A stretch of 20,695 nt of DNA from Tritrichomonas musculus (GCA_039105265.1 JAPFFF010000526.1:1-20695), one strand, 5' to 3'; counted from the first letter of the stretch, positions 1 through 10,961 are shown. Notes: a model not told the origin generated them from the letters alone. A program made the numbers and translations.

Positions 1-1259
1 CCGTGTTCATGTATTCCTTTCTTTAATTCTGATTACTGAATAATATTTAAAATCAAAATAGAACTGTTTATATAACATAATTTCGAGATATTCTTCTGTG
101 TTCGTTTCTGTATTCGTTTCCGTGTTCATGTATTCCGTTCTGTACGTTTGTCTTTCGAATCCTGCATCTTCAAATATAAGTAAAGTATAACCATCTGTAA
201 AATAAATTCTTTAAGGTCTTCCGTGTTCCCGTCTGTATTCGTTTCCGTGCTCATGTATTCCGTTCCGTACGTTTGTCTTTCGAATCCTGCATCTTCAAAT
301 ATAAGTAAAGTATAACCATCTGTAAAATAAATTCTTTAAGGTCTTCCGTGTTCCCGTCTGTATTCGTTTCCGTGCTCATGTATTCCGTTCCGTACGTTTG
401 TCTTTCGAATCCTGCATCTTCAAATATAAGTAAAGTATAACCATCTGTAAAATAAATTCTTTAAGGTCTTCCGTGTTCCCGTCTGTATTCGTTTCCGTGC
501 TCATGTATTCCGTTCCGTACGTTTGTCTTTCGAATCCTGCATCTTCAAATATAAGTAAAGTATAACCATCTGTAAAATAAATTCTTTAAGGTCTTCCGTG
601 TTCCCGTCTGTATTCGTTTCCGTGCTCATGTATTCCGTTCCGTACGTTTGTCTTTCGAATCCTGCATCTTCAAATATAAGTAAAGTATAACCATCTGTAA
701 AATAAATTTTTTAAGGTCTTCCGTGTTCCCATCTGTATTCGTTTCCGTGCTCATGTATTCCGTTCTGTACGTTTGTCTTTCGAATCCTGCATCTTCAAAT
801 ATAAGTAAAGTATAACCATCTGTAAAATAAATTCTTTAAGGTCTTCCGTGTTCCCGTCTGTATTCGTTTCCGTGCTCATGTATTCCGTTCCGTACGTTTG
901 TCTTTCGAATCCTGCATCTTCAAATATAAGTAAAGTATAACCATCTGTAAAATAAATTCTTTAAGGTCTTCCGTGTTCCCGTCTGTATTCGTTTCCGTGC
1001 TCATGTATTCCGTTCCGTACGTTTGTCTTTCGAATCCTGCATCTTCAAATATAAGTAAAGTATAACCATCTGTAAAATAAATTCTTTAAGGTCTTCCGTG
1101 TTCCCGTCTGTATTCGTTTCCGTGCTCATGTATTCCGTTCCGTACGTTTGTCTTTCGAATCCTGCATCTTCAAATATAAGTAAAGTATAACCATCTGTAA
1201 AATAAATTCTTTAAGGTCTTCCGCGTTCCCGTCTGTATTCGTTTCCGTGTTCATGTATT

Positions 1260-1378
1260 CCTTTCTTTAATTCTGATTACTGAATAATATTTAAAATCAA
1301 AATAGAACTGTTTATATAACATAATTTCGAGATATTCTTCTGTGTTCGTTTCTGTATTCGTTTCCGTGTTCATGTATC
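1260..1378. repeat. B-type 119 bp satellite unit (one of ten)
   Basis: This is the first B unit lying wholly inside the window. The variant block CCTTTCTTTAATTCTG begins at 16, 1260, 2379, 2998, 3742, 4839, 5958, 6327, 7071 and 8065. All ten copies are almost identical. The A unit directly after each B always has GTTCTGTACG where most other A units have GTTCCGTACG. Seven of the nine internal B units are preceded by CCGCGTTC in place of CCGTGTTC. B is therefore a fixed part of a higher-order repeat and not random decay of A. Confidence 0.9.
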
Positions 1379-3919
1379 CCGTTCTGTACGTTTGTCTTTC
1401 GAATCCTGCATCTTCAAATATAAGTAAAGTATAACCATCTGTAAAATAAATTTTTTAAGGTCTTCCGTGTTCCCATCTGTATTCGTTTCCGTGCTCATGT
1501 ATTCCGTTCTGTACGTTTGTCTTTCGAATCCTGCATCTTCAAATATAAGTAAAGTATAACCATCTGTAAAATAAATTCTTTAAGGTCTTCCGTGTTCCCG
1601 TCTGTATTCGTTTCCGTGCTCATGTATTCCGTTCCGTACGTTTGTCTTTCGAATCCTGCATCTTCAAATATAAGTAAAGTATAACCATCTGTAAAATAAA
1701 TTCTTTAAGGTCTTCCGTGTTCCCGTCTGTATTCGTTTCCGTGCTCATGTATTCCGTTCCGTACGTTTGTCTTTCGAATCCTGCATCTTCAAATATAAGT
1801 AAAGTATAACCATCTGTAAAATAAATTCTTTAAGGTCTTCCGTGTTCCCGTCTGTATTCGTTTCCGTGCTCATGTATTCCGTTCCGTACGTTTGTCTTTC
1901 GAATCCTGCATCTTCAAATATAAGTAAAGTATAACCATCTGTAAAATAAATTCTTTAAGGTCTTCCGTGTTCCCGTCTGTATTCGTTTCCGTGCTCATGT
2001 ATTCCGTTCCGTACGTTTGTCTTTCGAATCCTGCATCTTCAAATATAAGTAAAGTATAACCATCTGTAAAATAAATTCTTTAAGGTCTTCCGTGTTCCCG
2101 TCTGTATTCGTTTCCGTGCTCATGTATTCCGTTCCGTACGTTTGTCTTTCGAATCCTGCATCTTCAAATATAAGTAAAGTATAACCATCTGTAAAATAAA
2201 TTCTTTAAGGTCTTCCGTGTTCCCGTCTGTATTCGTTTCCGTGCTCATGTATTCCGTTCCGTACGTTTGTCTTTCGAATCCTGCATCTTCAAATATAAGT
2301 AAAGTATAACCATCTGTAAAATAAATTCTTTAAGGTCTTCCGCGTTCCCGTCTGTATTCGTTTCCGTGTTCATGTATTCCTTTCTTTAATTCTGATTACT
2401 GAATAATATTTAAAATCAAAATAGAACTGTTTATATAACATAATTTCGAGATATTCTTCTGTGTTCGTTTCTGTATTCGTTTCCGTGCTCATGTATTCCG
2501 TTCTGTACGTTTGTCTTTCGAATCCTGCATCTTCAAATATAAGTAAAGTATAACCATCTGTAAAATAAATTCTTTAAGGTCTTCCGTGTTCCCGTCTGTA
2601 TTCGTTTCCGTGCTCATGTATTCCGTTCCGTACGTTTGTCTTTCGAATCCTGCATCTTCAAATATAAGTAAAGTATAACCATCTGTAAAATAAATTCTTT
2701 AAGGTCTTCCGTGTTCCCGTCTGTATTCGTTTCCGTGCTCATGTATTCCGTTCCGTACGTTTGTCTTTCGAATCCTGCATCTTCAAATATAAGTAAAGTA
2801 TAACCATCTGTAAAATAAATTCTTTAAGGTCTTCCGTGTTCCCGTCTGTATTCGTTTCCGTGCTCATGTATTCCGTTCCGTACGTTTGTCTTTCGAATCC
2901 TGCATCTTCAAATATAAGTAAAGTATAACCATCTGTAAAATAAATTCTTTAAGGTCTTCCGCGTTCCCGTCTGTATTCGTTTCCGTGTTCATGTATTCCT
3001 TTCTTTAATTCTGATTACTGAATAATATTTAAAATCAAAATAGAACTGTTTATATAACATAATTTCGAGATATTCTTCTGTGTTCGTTTCTGTATTCGTT
3101 TCCGTGTTCATGTATCCCGTTCTGTACGTTTGTCTTTCGAATCCTGCATCTTCAAATATAAGTAAAGTATAACCATCTGTAAAATAAATTTTTTAAGGTC
3201 TTCCGTGTTCCCATCTGTATTCGTTTCCGTGCTCATGTATTCCGTTCCGTACGTTTGTCTTTCGAATCCTGCATCTTCAAATATAAGTAAAGTATAACCA
3301 TCTGTAAAATAAATTCTTTAAGGTCTTCCGTGTTCCCGTCTGTATTCGTTTCCGTGCTCATGTATTCCGTTCCGTACGTTTGTCTTTCGAATCCTGCATC
3401 TTCAAATATAAGTAAAGTATAACCATCTGTAAAATAAATTCTTTAAGGTCTTCCGTGTTCCCGTCTGTATTCGTTTCCGTGCTCATGTATTCCGTTCCGT
3501 ACGTTTGTCTTTCGAATCCTGCATCTTCAAATATAAGTAAAGTATAACCATCTGTAAAATAAATTCTTTAAGGTCTTCCGTGTTCCCGTCTGTATTCGTT
3601 TCCGTGCTCATGTATTCCGTTCCGTACGTTTGTCTTTCGAATCCTGCATCTTCAAATATAAGTAAAGTATAACCATCTGTAAAATAAATTCTTTAAGGTC
3701 TTCCGCGTTCCCGTCTGTATTCGTTTCCGTGTTCATGTATTCCTTTCTTTAATTCTGATTACTGAATAATATTTAAAATCAAAATAGAACTGTTTATATA
3801 ACATAATTTCGAGATATTCTTCTGTGTTCGTTTCTGTATTCGTTTCCGTGCTCATGTATTCCGTTCTGTACGTTTGTCTTTCGAATCCTGCATCTTCAAA
3901 TATAAGTAAAGTATAACCA

Positions 3920-4016
3920 TCTGTAAAAAAATTCTTTAAATCTGTATTCGTTTCCGTGCTTGTATTCCGTTCCGTACGTTTGTCTTTCGAATCCTGCATC
4001 TTCAAATATAAGTGTA
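3920..4016. repeat. Damaged A units in the satellite
   Basis: This is the only place where the 125 bp rhythm fails. The anchor spacing is 106 bp and then 122 bp, a loss of 19 bp and 3 bp. The lost segments are the GGTCTTCCGTGTTCCCG stretch plus small pieces near AATATAAGTAAAG. Units on both sides are intact. Confidence 0.85.
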
Positions 4017-7000
4017 TAACCATCTGTAAAATAAATTCTTTAAGGTCTTCCGTGTTCCCGTCTGTATTCGTTTCCGTGCTCATGTATTCCGTTCCGTACG
4101 TTTGTCTTTCGAATCCTGCATCTTCAAATATAAGTAAAGTATAACCATCTGTAAAATAAATTCTTTAAGGTCTTCCGTGTTCCCGTCTGTATTCGTTTCC
4201 GTGCTCATGTATTCCGTTCCGTACGTTTGTCTTTCGAATCCTGCATCTTCAAATATAAGTAAAGTATAACCATCTGTAAAATAAATTCTTTAAGGTCTTC
4301 CGTGTTCCCGTCTGTATTCGTTTCCGTGCTCATGTATTCCGTTCCGTACGTTTGTCTTTCGAATCCTGCATCTTCAAATATAAGTAAAGTATAACCATCT
4401 GTAAAATAAATTCTTTAAGGTCTTCCGTGTTCCCGTCTGTATTCGTTTCCGTGCTCATGTATTCCGTTCCGTACGTTTGTCTTTCGAATCCTGCATCTTC
4501 AAATATAAGTAAAGTATAACCATCTGTAAAATAAATTCTTTAAGGTCTTCCGTGTTCCCGTCTGTATTCGTTTCCGTGCTCATGTATTCCGTTCCGTACG
4601 TTTGTCTTTCGAATCCTGCATCTTCAAATATAAGTAAAGTATAACCATCTGTAAAATAAATTCTTTAAGGTCTTCCGTGTTCCCGTCTGTATTCGTTTCC
4701 GTGCTCATGTATTCCGTTCCGTACGTTTGTCTTTCGAATCCTGCATCTTCAAATATAAGTAAAGTATAACCATCTGTAAAATAAATTCTTTAAGGTCTTC
4801 CGTGTTCCCGTCTGTATTCGTTTCCGTGTTCATGTATTCCTTTCTTTAATTCTGATTACTGAATAATATTTAAAATCAAAATAGAACTGTTTATATAACA
4901 TAATTTCGAGATATTCTTCTGTGTTCGTTTCTGTATTCGTTTCCGTGTTCATGTATTCCGTTCTGTACGTTTGTCTTTCGAATCCTGCATCTTCAAATAT
5001 AAGTAAAGTATAACCATCTGTAAAATAAATTCTTTAAGGTCTTCCGTGTTCCCGTCTGTATTCGTTTCCGTGCTCATGTATTCCGTTCCGTACGTTTGTC
5101 TTTCGAATCCTGCATCTTCAAATATAAGTAAAGTATAACCATCTGTAAAATAAATTCTTTAAGGTCTTCCGTGTTCCCGTCTGTATTCGTTTCCGTGCTC
5201 ATGTATTCCGTTCCGTACGTTTGTCTTTCGAATCCTGCATCTTCAAATATAAGTAAAGTATAACCATCTGTAAAATAAATTCTTTAAGGTCTTCCGTGTT
5301 CCCGTCTGTATTCGTTTCCGTGCTCATGTATTCCGTTCCGTACGTTTGTCTTTCGAATCCTGCATCTTCAAATATAAGTAAAGTATAACCATCTGTAAAA
5401 TAAATTCTTTAAGGTCTTCCGTGTTCCCATCTGTATTCGTTTCCGTGCTCATGTATTCCGTTCTGTACGTTTGTCTTTCGAATCCTGCATCTTCAAATAT
5501 AAGTAAAGTATAACCATCTGTAAAATAAATTCTTTAAGGTCTTCCGTGTTCCCGTCTGTATTCGTTTCCGTGCTCATGTATTCCGTTCCGTACGTTTGTC
5601 TTTCGAATCCTGCATCTTCAAATATAAGTAAAGTATAACCATCTGTAAAATAAATTCTTTAAGGTCTTCCGTGTTCCCGTCTGTATTCGTTTCCGTGCTC
5701 ATGTATTCCGTTCCGTACGTTTGTCTTTCGAATCCTGCATCTTCAAATATAAGTAAAGTATAACCATCTGTAAAATAAATTCTTTAAGGTCTTCCGTGTT
5801 CCCGTCTGTATTCGTTTCCGTGCTCATGTATTCCGTTCCGTACGTTTGTCTTTCGAATCCTGCATCTTCAAATATAAGTAAAGTATAACCATCTGTAAAA
5901 TAAATTCTTTAAGGTCTTCCGCGTTCCCGTCTGTATTCGTTTCCGTGTTCATGTATTCCTTTCTTTAATTCTGATTACTGAATAATATTTAAAATCAAAA
6001 TAGAACTGTTTATATAACATAATTTCGAGATATTCTTCTGTGTTCGTTTCTGTATTCGTTTCCGTGCTCATGTATTCCGTTCTGTACGTTTGTCTTTCGA
6101 ATCCTGCATCTTCAAATATAAGTAAAGTATAACCATCTGTAAAATAAATTCTTTAAGGTCTTCCGTGTTCCCGTCTGTATTCGTTTCCGTGCTCATGTAT
6201 TCCGTTCCGTACGTTTGTCTTTCGAATCCTGCATCTTCAAATATAAGTAAAGTATAACCATCTGTAAAATAAATTCTTTAAGGTCTTCCGCGTTCCCGTC
6301 TGTATTCGTTTCCGTGTTCATGTATTCCTTTCTTTAATTCTGATTACTGAATAATATTTAAAATCAAAATAGAACTGTTTATATAACATAATTTCGAGAT
6401 ATTCTTCTGTGTTCGTTTCTGTATTCGTTTCCGTGTTCATGTATCCCGTTCTGTACGTTTGTCTTTCGAATCCTGCATCTTCAAATATAAGTAAAGTATA
6501 ACCATCTGTAAAATAAATTTTTTAAGGTCTTCCGTGTTCCCATCTGTATTCGTTTCCGTGCTCATGTATTCCGTTCTGTACGTTTGTCTTTCGAATCCTG
6601 CATCTTCAAATATAAGTAAAGTATAACCATCTGTAAAATAAATTCTTTAAGGTCTTCCGTGTTCCCGTCTGTATTCGTTTCCGTGCTCATGTATTCCGTT
6701 CCGTACGTTTGTCTTTCGAATCCTGCATCTTCAAATATAAGTAAAGTATAACCATCTGTAAAATAAATTCTTTAAGGTCTTCCGTGTTCCCGTCTGTATT
6801 CGTTTCCGTGCTCATGTATTCCGTTCCGTACGTTTGTCTTTCGAATCCTGCATCTTCAAATATAAGTAAAGTATAACCATCTGTAAAATAAATTCTTTAA
6901 GGTCTTCCGTGTTCCCGTCTGTATTCGTTTCCGTGCTCATGTATTCCGTTCCGTACGTTTGTCTTTCGAATCCTGCATCTTCAAATATAAGTAAAGTATA

Positions 7001-8801
7001 ACCATCTGTAAAATAAATTCTTTAAGGTCTTCCGCGTTCCCGTCTGTATTCGTTTCCGTGTTCATGTATTCCTTTCTTTAATTCTGATTACTGAATAATA
7101 TTTAAAATCAAAATAGAACTGTTTATATAACATAATTTCGAGATATTCTTCTGTGTTCGTTTCTGTATTCGTTTCCGTGCTCATGTATTCCGTTCTGTAC
7201 GTTTGTCTTTCGAATCCTGCATCTTCAAATATAAGTAAAGTATAACCATCTGTAAAATAAATTCTTTAAGGTCTTCCGTGTTCCCATCTGTATTCGTTTC
7301 CGTGCTCATGTATTCCGTTCCGTACGTTTGTCTTTCGAATCCTGCATCTTCAAATATAAGTAAAGTATAACCATCTGTAAAATAAATTCTTTAAGGTCTT
7401 CCGTGTTCCCGTCTGTATTCGTTTCCGTGCTCATGTATTCCGTTCCGTACGTTTGTCTTTCGAATCCTGCATCTTCAAATATAAGTAAAGTATAACCATC
7501 TGTAAAATAAATTCTTTAAGGTCTTCCGTGTTCCCGTCTGTATTCGTTTCCGTGCTCATGTATTCCGTTCCGTACGTTTGTCTTTCGAATCCTGCATCTT
7601 CAAATATAAGTAAAGTATAACCATCTGTAAAATAAATTCTTTAAGGTCTTCCGTGTTCCCGTCTGTATTCGTTTCCGTGCTCATGTATTCCGTTCCGTAC
7701 GTTTGTCTTTCGAATCCTGCATCTTCAAATATAAGTAAAGTATAACCATCTGTAAAATAAATTCTTTAAGGTCTTCCGTGTTCCCGTCTGTATTCGTTTC
7801 CGTGCTCATGTATTCCGTTCCGTACGTTTGTCTTTCGAATCCTGCATCTTCAAATATAAGTAAAGTATAACCATCTGTAAAATAAATTCTTTAAGGTCTT
7901 CCGCGTTCCCGTCTGTATTCGTTTCCGTGCTCATGTATTCCGTTCCGTACGTTTGTCTTTCGAATCCTGCATCTTCAAATATAAGTAAAGTATAACCATC
8001 TGTAAAATAAATTCTTTAAGGTCTTCCGTGTTCCCGTCTGTATTCGTTTCCGTGTTCATGTATTCCTTTCTTTAATTCTGATTACTGAATAATATTTAAA
8101 ATCAAAATAGAACTGTTTATATAACATAATTTCGAGATATTCTTCTGTGTTCGTTTCTGTATTCGTTTCCGTGCTCATGTATTCCGTTCTGTACGTTTGT
8201 CTTTCGAATCCTGCATCTTCAAATATAAGTAAAGTATAACCATCTGTAAAATAAATTCTTTAAGGTCTTCCGTGTTCCCGTCTGTATTCGTTTCCGTGCT
8301 CATGTATTCCGTTCCGTACGTTTGTCTTTCGAATCCTGCATCTTCAAATATAAGTAAAGTATAACCATCTGTAAAATAAATTCTTTAAGGTCTTCCGTGT
8401 TCCCGTCTGTATTCGTTTCCGTGCTCATGTATTCCGTTCCGTACGTTTGTCTTTCGAATCCTGCATCTTCAAATATAAGTAAAGTATAACCATCTGTAAA
8501 ATAAATTCTTTAAGGTCTTCCGTGTTCCCGTCTGTATTCGTTTCCGTGCTCATGTATTCCGTTCCGTACGTTTGTCTTTCGAATCCTGCATCTTCAAATA
8601 TAAGTAAAGTATAACCATCTGTAAAATAAATTCTTTAAGGTCTTCCGTGTTCCCGTCTGTATTCGTTTCCGTGCTCATGTATTCCGTTCCGTACGTTTGT
8701 CTTTCGAATCCTGCATCTTCAAATATAAGTAAAGTATAACCATCTGTAAAATAAATTCTTTAAGGTCTTCCGTGTTCGCTTCTGTATTCATTAACGTGCT
8801 T

Positions 8802-9297
8802 GCAAATAAATTTCTTCAAATAAATATCTTAAATTTAAAAAAAAAAAAAAGGAAAAAGAAAAACATAAATAATATATTATTAAAACTAATAAAATAAAAG
8901 ATACGTTCCAAAAAAGAAATAAATAGTCTTAAAAAAGAATACAAAGAGATAAGATAAGATAAAAATGAAAAAAGTATAAATGTTAAATAATTTGAGTGCT
9001 AATGTTATGAATTGAATGAGAATAATTTGATTAACAATATTAAGGTAGAATTTTGATAATTAGTATTGATATAAAGTTGATGAATAGGTTGCAAAGCGAA
9101 ATGTTCTATAGAAAATATGTGTTACGTTAATTGTACATGCGAATGATATGCCTCGTTGGTCAAGCGGGGAAAAGTTTGAAAATTAAAATTCAATTGAGTA
9201 AAAAAATTCGTTTGTGCTTAAACTAATGCTTTTATTTTTGTTTGTTTGAGATGTATGATGAGCGATTTAGTACTTTTGCTGGTGGAGTGACTTTCCT
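8802..9297. other. Gene-free AT-rich stretch right of the satellite
   Basis: I see no gene here. The stretch is A-rich with short purine runs (14 A near 8838) and stops in all frames. At 9157-9167 the 11 bases TGGTCAAGCGG fit a polymerase III A-box consensus, but no B-box follows at the expected distance, so no tRNA is called. Confidence 0.6.
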
Positions 9298-9338
9298 CTC
9301 ACCAGATGATGTTGAATAATTCAGCATTTCCTGGTGAG
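9298..9338. repeat. Near-perfect 41 bp palindrome
   Basis: The arms CTCACCAG (9298-9305) and CTGGTGAG (9331-9338) are exact inverted copies. The interior also pairs: 16 of 20 positions are Watson-Crick pairs and 2 more are G-T, around the centre TTGAATAATTCA. A third related copy, GCTGGTGGAG, sits just upstream near 9278. The palindrome could form a cruciform or an RNA hairpin. It lies outside any frame I can support. Confidence 0.8.
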
Positions 9339-9435
9339 GCAGCTGTAAAACGAAAAGTGGATAAAAAAATAAGTAATAGTAAAGTTATTGCTATTAAAGG
9401 TAGATCAGCGATCTTTTTCCCAAATGTAATAATAG

Positions 9436-9690
9436 TCACAATAAAGATATGAAAAAAGAGCACTTTTTTAAATTGACTACATTTAGAAAAAGTTGGTATG
9501 CCAGTGTACGTTTATTTTTTACTAATCCCCGCAATTCTAAAAAAGGAAAATTTGACAGGGTATTTTGGTTGGAGCATAGTCTACGAATATTCTCTCTTCT
9601 TCAAGTGTCCATTCTCTTTTGGATATTTCAATATATATCTCTTGTATAATTTTATTCAATTCATCTTTTGAACAATTAAATTTGGCTCAG
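9436..9690 (-). pseudogene. Myb/SANT-like helix remnant, downstream end of a decayed gene
   Basis: The minus strand reads REWTLEEERIFVDYA about 45 codons before a frame break. The pattern W, two or three residues, E-E, then F-V-D is typical of the first helix of a Myb/SANT repeat. After a change of frame the text continues with LVKNKRTLAYQLF, which resembles a third Myb helix (R-T, two residues, Q-L), and stops at 9436. No single frame spans it, so the gene is broken by at least one frameshift here. It directly follows, in the same orientation, a transposase-like remnant that ends with a similar W-S, two residues, E, two residues, F-I-D helix. The two probably come from one gene with tandem Myb-like repeats. 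The Myb call rests on pattern alone. An open plus-strand frame at 9449-9649 is its shadow. Confidence 0.45.
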
Positions 9691-9701
9691 CATTCATCAT
9701 T

Positions 9702-10268
9702 TTAAAAATCTTTTTTAAGCCAAAGACTATTATCAATGAAATGAATTTCTTGATTACTCCATATTTTTCTTTTGTATTGTGATATAGAAACCAATCTAAG
9801 CATTATTTGTCCACCGCTTGTTCTATTTGGTACATTTTTAGTTCGAAAAGGAGCATTTCCATTTAATAACTCTAGAGATAAAATAAATTCTTTCATCAAA
9901 TTTTCATCGAATTTCACATCCATATTTGAAAATAATAACTCATAACTCAAATGCAGAATGGTCAAATGAAAATTTCACTTCCTTTTCAATTAAAGGAACA
10001 CCTTCTAAATTTAACCTTTTAGGGTGTTTTTTGACATATATTTTTCTAGCAACTCTATTAACATATTCATAACGGGATAAATTGTGCATTATTGTCTTAA
10101 ATGAATTATCATAATCGCAGAGCATTCTAATCAAACCAATGAAATTTTCGGTTGAATGTGAACAAAAACGGTCAAATGCAGTAGTATACGTTATGCTGTG
10201 CGCCCTTAACGGTCGCCCAGACCTAACTGCGCCGATGATTTCACCAAGGTCATTTATAAATTTTTTTC
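9702..10268 (-). pseudogene. Transposase-like remnant with STENFIG motif
   Basis: This is a decayed minus-strand gene. An open frame runs from 10268 without a stop through GEIIGAVRSGRPLRAHS and FDRFCSHSTENFIGLIR to about 9940. It then continues in a second frame to a stop at 9702, so there is at least one frameshift near 9950. The block S-T-E-N-F-I-G-L-I-R has its Glu codon at 10147-10149. It recalls the (S/T)-x-E-N-F-(F/I)-G-x-(I/L)-R block near the C-terminus of several RNase H-fold transposases such as the P-element/THAP9 group, where the Glu is catalytic. The second frame ends with KRKIWSNQEIHFID, a Myb/SANT-like helix. The GC-rich patch at 10195-10250 is explained by its codons. The 5' end is missing and is replaced by T-rich sequence at the left flank of the Rep-bearing element. 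The exact family is not recognised. Confidence 0.5.
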
Positions 10269-10316
10269 TCTATTTTTATTTTTATTTTTATATTTTTTTC
10301 TTCATATAAAAAACAA

Positions 10317-10616
10317 ATGTGGGGAAAAAGAAGGAACTATATGATCACATTCTGGACACATGAATACCCTAAAGAACTGCTAGATAACTCCACTTATCTA
10401 TGTACATGTGAGGATACTTGTGAGAATGGCAGATATCATGGTCATGCATTCATTAATTTCAAAAAACCAGAAGATATGAAGTGTGTTAAGAGCTTATTTG
10501 GTCATAATGCTCATTTAGAAGTGCCTCGTAGAAACAGCTGGTGTATTCGATATATACTGAATAACAATACGAGAAAACATGACTTCCAAGAATTTGGTGA
10601 ACGACCATTAGATTAA
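10317..10616 (+). CDS. CRESS-type Rep (HUH) endonuclease domain protein
   Basis: The 99-residue product fits the N-terminal nicking domain of replication-initiator proteins from circular Rep-encoding ssDNA viruses and related plasmids. These proteins cut and rejoin one DNA strand at a hairpin origin. Motif I is MITFWTHE (residues 9-16). Motif II is YHGHAF, with the metal-binding His-x-His at 41 and 43. The motif III region follows WCIRY, with the candidate catalytic Tyr at 79. The stretch HAFINFKKPEDM and the ending FQEFGERP are also typical of the family. Only the endonuclease part is recognised; no helicase part follows. The start at 10317 is chosen because it is the first ATG after a T-rich leader, and a second in-frame ATG at 10341 would remove the residues before motif I. 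The HNH gene starts 17 bp downstream. It was most likely captured from a virus or plasmid. The domain call is firm; its activity is unknown. Confidence 0.8.
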   Translation: MWGKRRNYMITFWTHEYPKELLDNSTYLCTCEDTCENGRYHGHAFINFKKPEDMKCVKSLFGHNAHLEVPRRNSWCIRYILNNNTRKHDFQEFGERPLD

Positions 10617-10633
10617 TTTTTTGTATTTGAAAA

Positions 10634-10945
10634 ATGAGCTTTGTTCCATTAAAAGGCTTTATACTTGACTATGAGATTTTAAATAAATACCCTTTCACCA
10701 TAAGAAATAAGATGACACGTAAACCATTGAAAGATTCAAAACATAATGAAGGTTATTTGACGGTTAATTTGAATGGTGTAAACTATTTAAAACACGTTAT
10801 TATTGCCAAACAATTTTTGCCTAACGATGATCCTGTTCACAAAAAAGAAGTCGATCATAAAAACCGCAATCGTAAAGATAACCGTCTATGTAATTTACGA
10901 TGGGTAACGCATTCTGAAAACAATTTTAATCGAAAAATGCCGTAA
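10634..10945 (+). CDS. HNH endonuclease (NUMOD4/HNH_3-like)
   Basis: The 103-residue protein has the two-part layout of NUMOD4-HNH homing-type endonucleases. The N-terminal part has the D-Y-E-I segment and PFTIR (residues 12-24). The C-terminal HNH fold has a His in YLKH (54), the core VDHKNRNRKDN (73-83, with Asp74-His75 and Asn83), NLRW (87-90) and SENN (94-97). Enzymes of this family make breaks in double-stranded DNA and often travel inside mobile elements. The length is normal for a minimal member. The ATG follows the leader TTTTTTGTATTTGAAAA, and the next gene begins 16 bp after the stop. A partial relative lies at 15055-15225, so the gene has been duplicated or belongs to a dispersed family. 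The family assignment is firm; the target site and the role in the element are unknown. Confidence 0.85.
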   Translation: MSFVPLKGFILDYEILNKYPFTIRNKMTRKPLKDSKHNEGYLTVNLNGVNYLKHVIIAKQFLPNDDPVHKKEVDHKNRNRKDNRLCNLRWVTHSENNFNRKMP

Positions 10946-10961
10946 TTTATTTTTATTCAAA
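10946..10961 (+). promoter_or_regulatory. Recurrent T/A-rich leader before element genes
   Basis: The 16 bases before the protease ATG end in TTTTTATTCAAA. A near match, TTTTTAGTCAAA, precedes the ATG at 12838. T-rich relatives ending in a run of A precede the ATGs at 10634 and 12449. Short initiator-like motifs a few bases from the ATG are known in parabasalids (TCA-pyrimidine-W) and Entamoeba. Here the motif is seen; a promoter or initiator role is inferred. Confidence 0.45.

Larger units (their letters stand above)
1..8801. repeat. Satellite array of 125 bp (A) and 119 bp (B) units
   Basis: A tandem array fills the first 8.8 kb and starts before the left edge. Counting the anchor GTTTGTCTTTCG gives 61 A units, spaced exactly 125 bp apart except at one damaged spot. 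Ten B units replace part of the pattern with a different block that includes TTCTGATTACTGAATAATAT. Each B adds exactly 119 bp. Between successive B units lie 9, 8, 4, 5, 8, 8, 2, 5 and 7 A units, then 5 A units to the end. Repeat identity ends near 8777, followed by about 25 bp of degenerate similarity. A period of 125 is not a multiple of three, so no reading frame survives from unit to unit. The array looks like non-coding satellite DNA; a centromeric or subtelomeric place is possible but not shown. Confidence 0.97.

Noticed and set aside
3733-4144. Open frames on both strands inside the satellite
   Set aside because: They arise only where small losses shift the repeat phase. The period is not a multiple of three, so neither frame is kept elsewhere in the array.
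1-8801. CRISPR array
   Set aside because: Repeats are 125 bp, directly adjacent, and not separated by unique spacers. No cas-like gene is present and the setting is eukaryotic.
9157-9167. tRNA gene or tRNA-derived SINE head (A-box TGGTCAAGCGG)
   Set aside because: No B-box and no acceptor or T-arm pairing follows, so the 11-base match alone is not enough.
9449-9649. 66-residue plus-strand ORF
   Set aside because: The opposite strand carries Myb-like coding text, so this frame is a shadow with no domain of its own.
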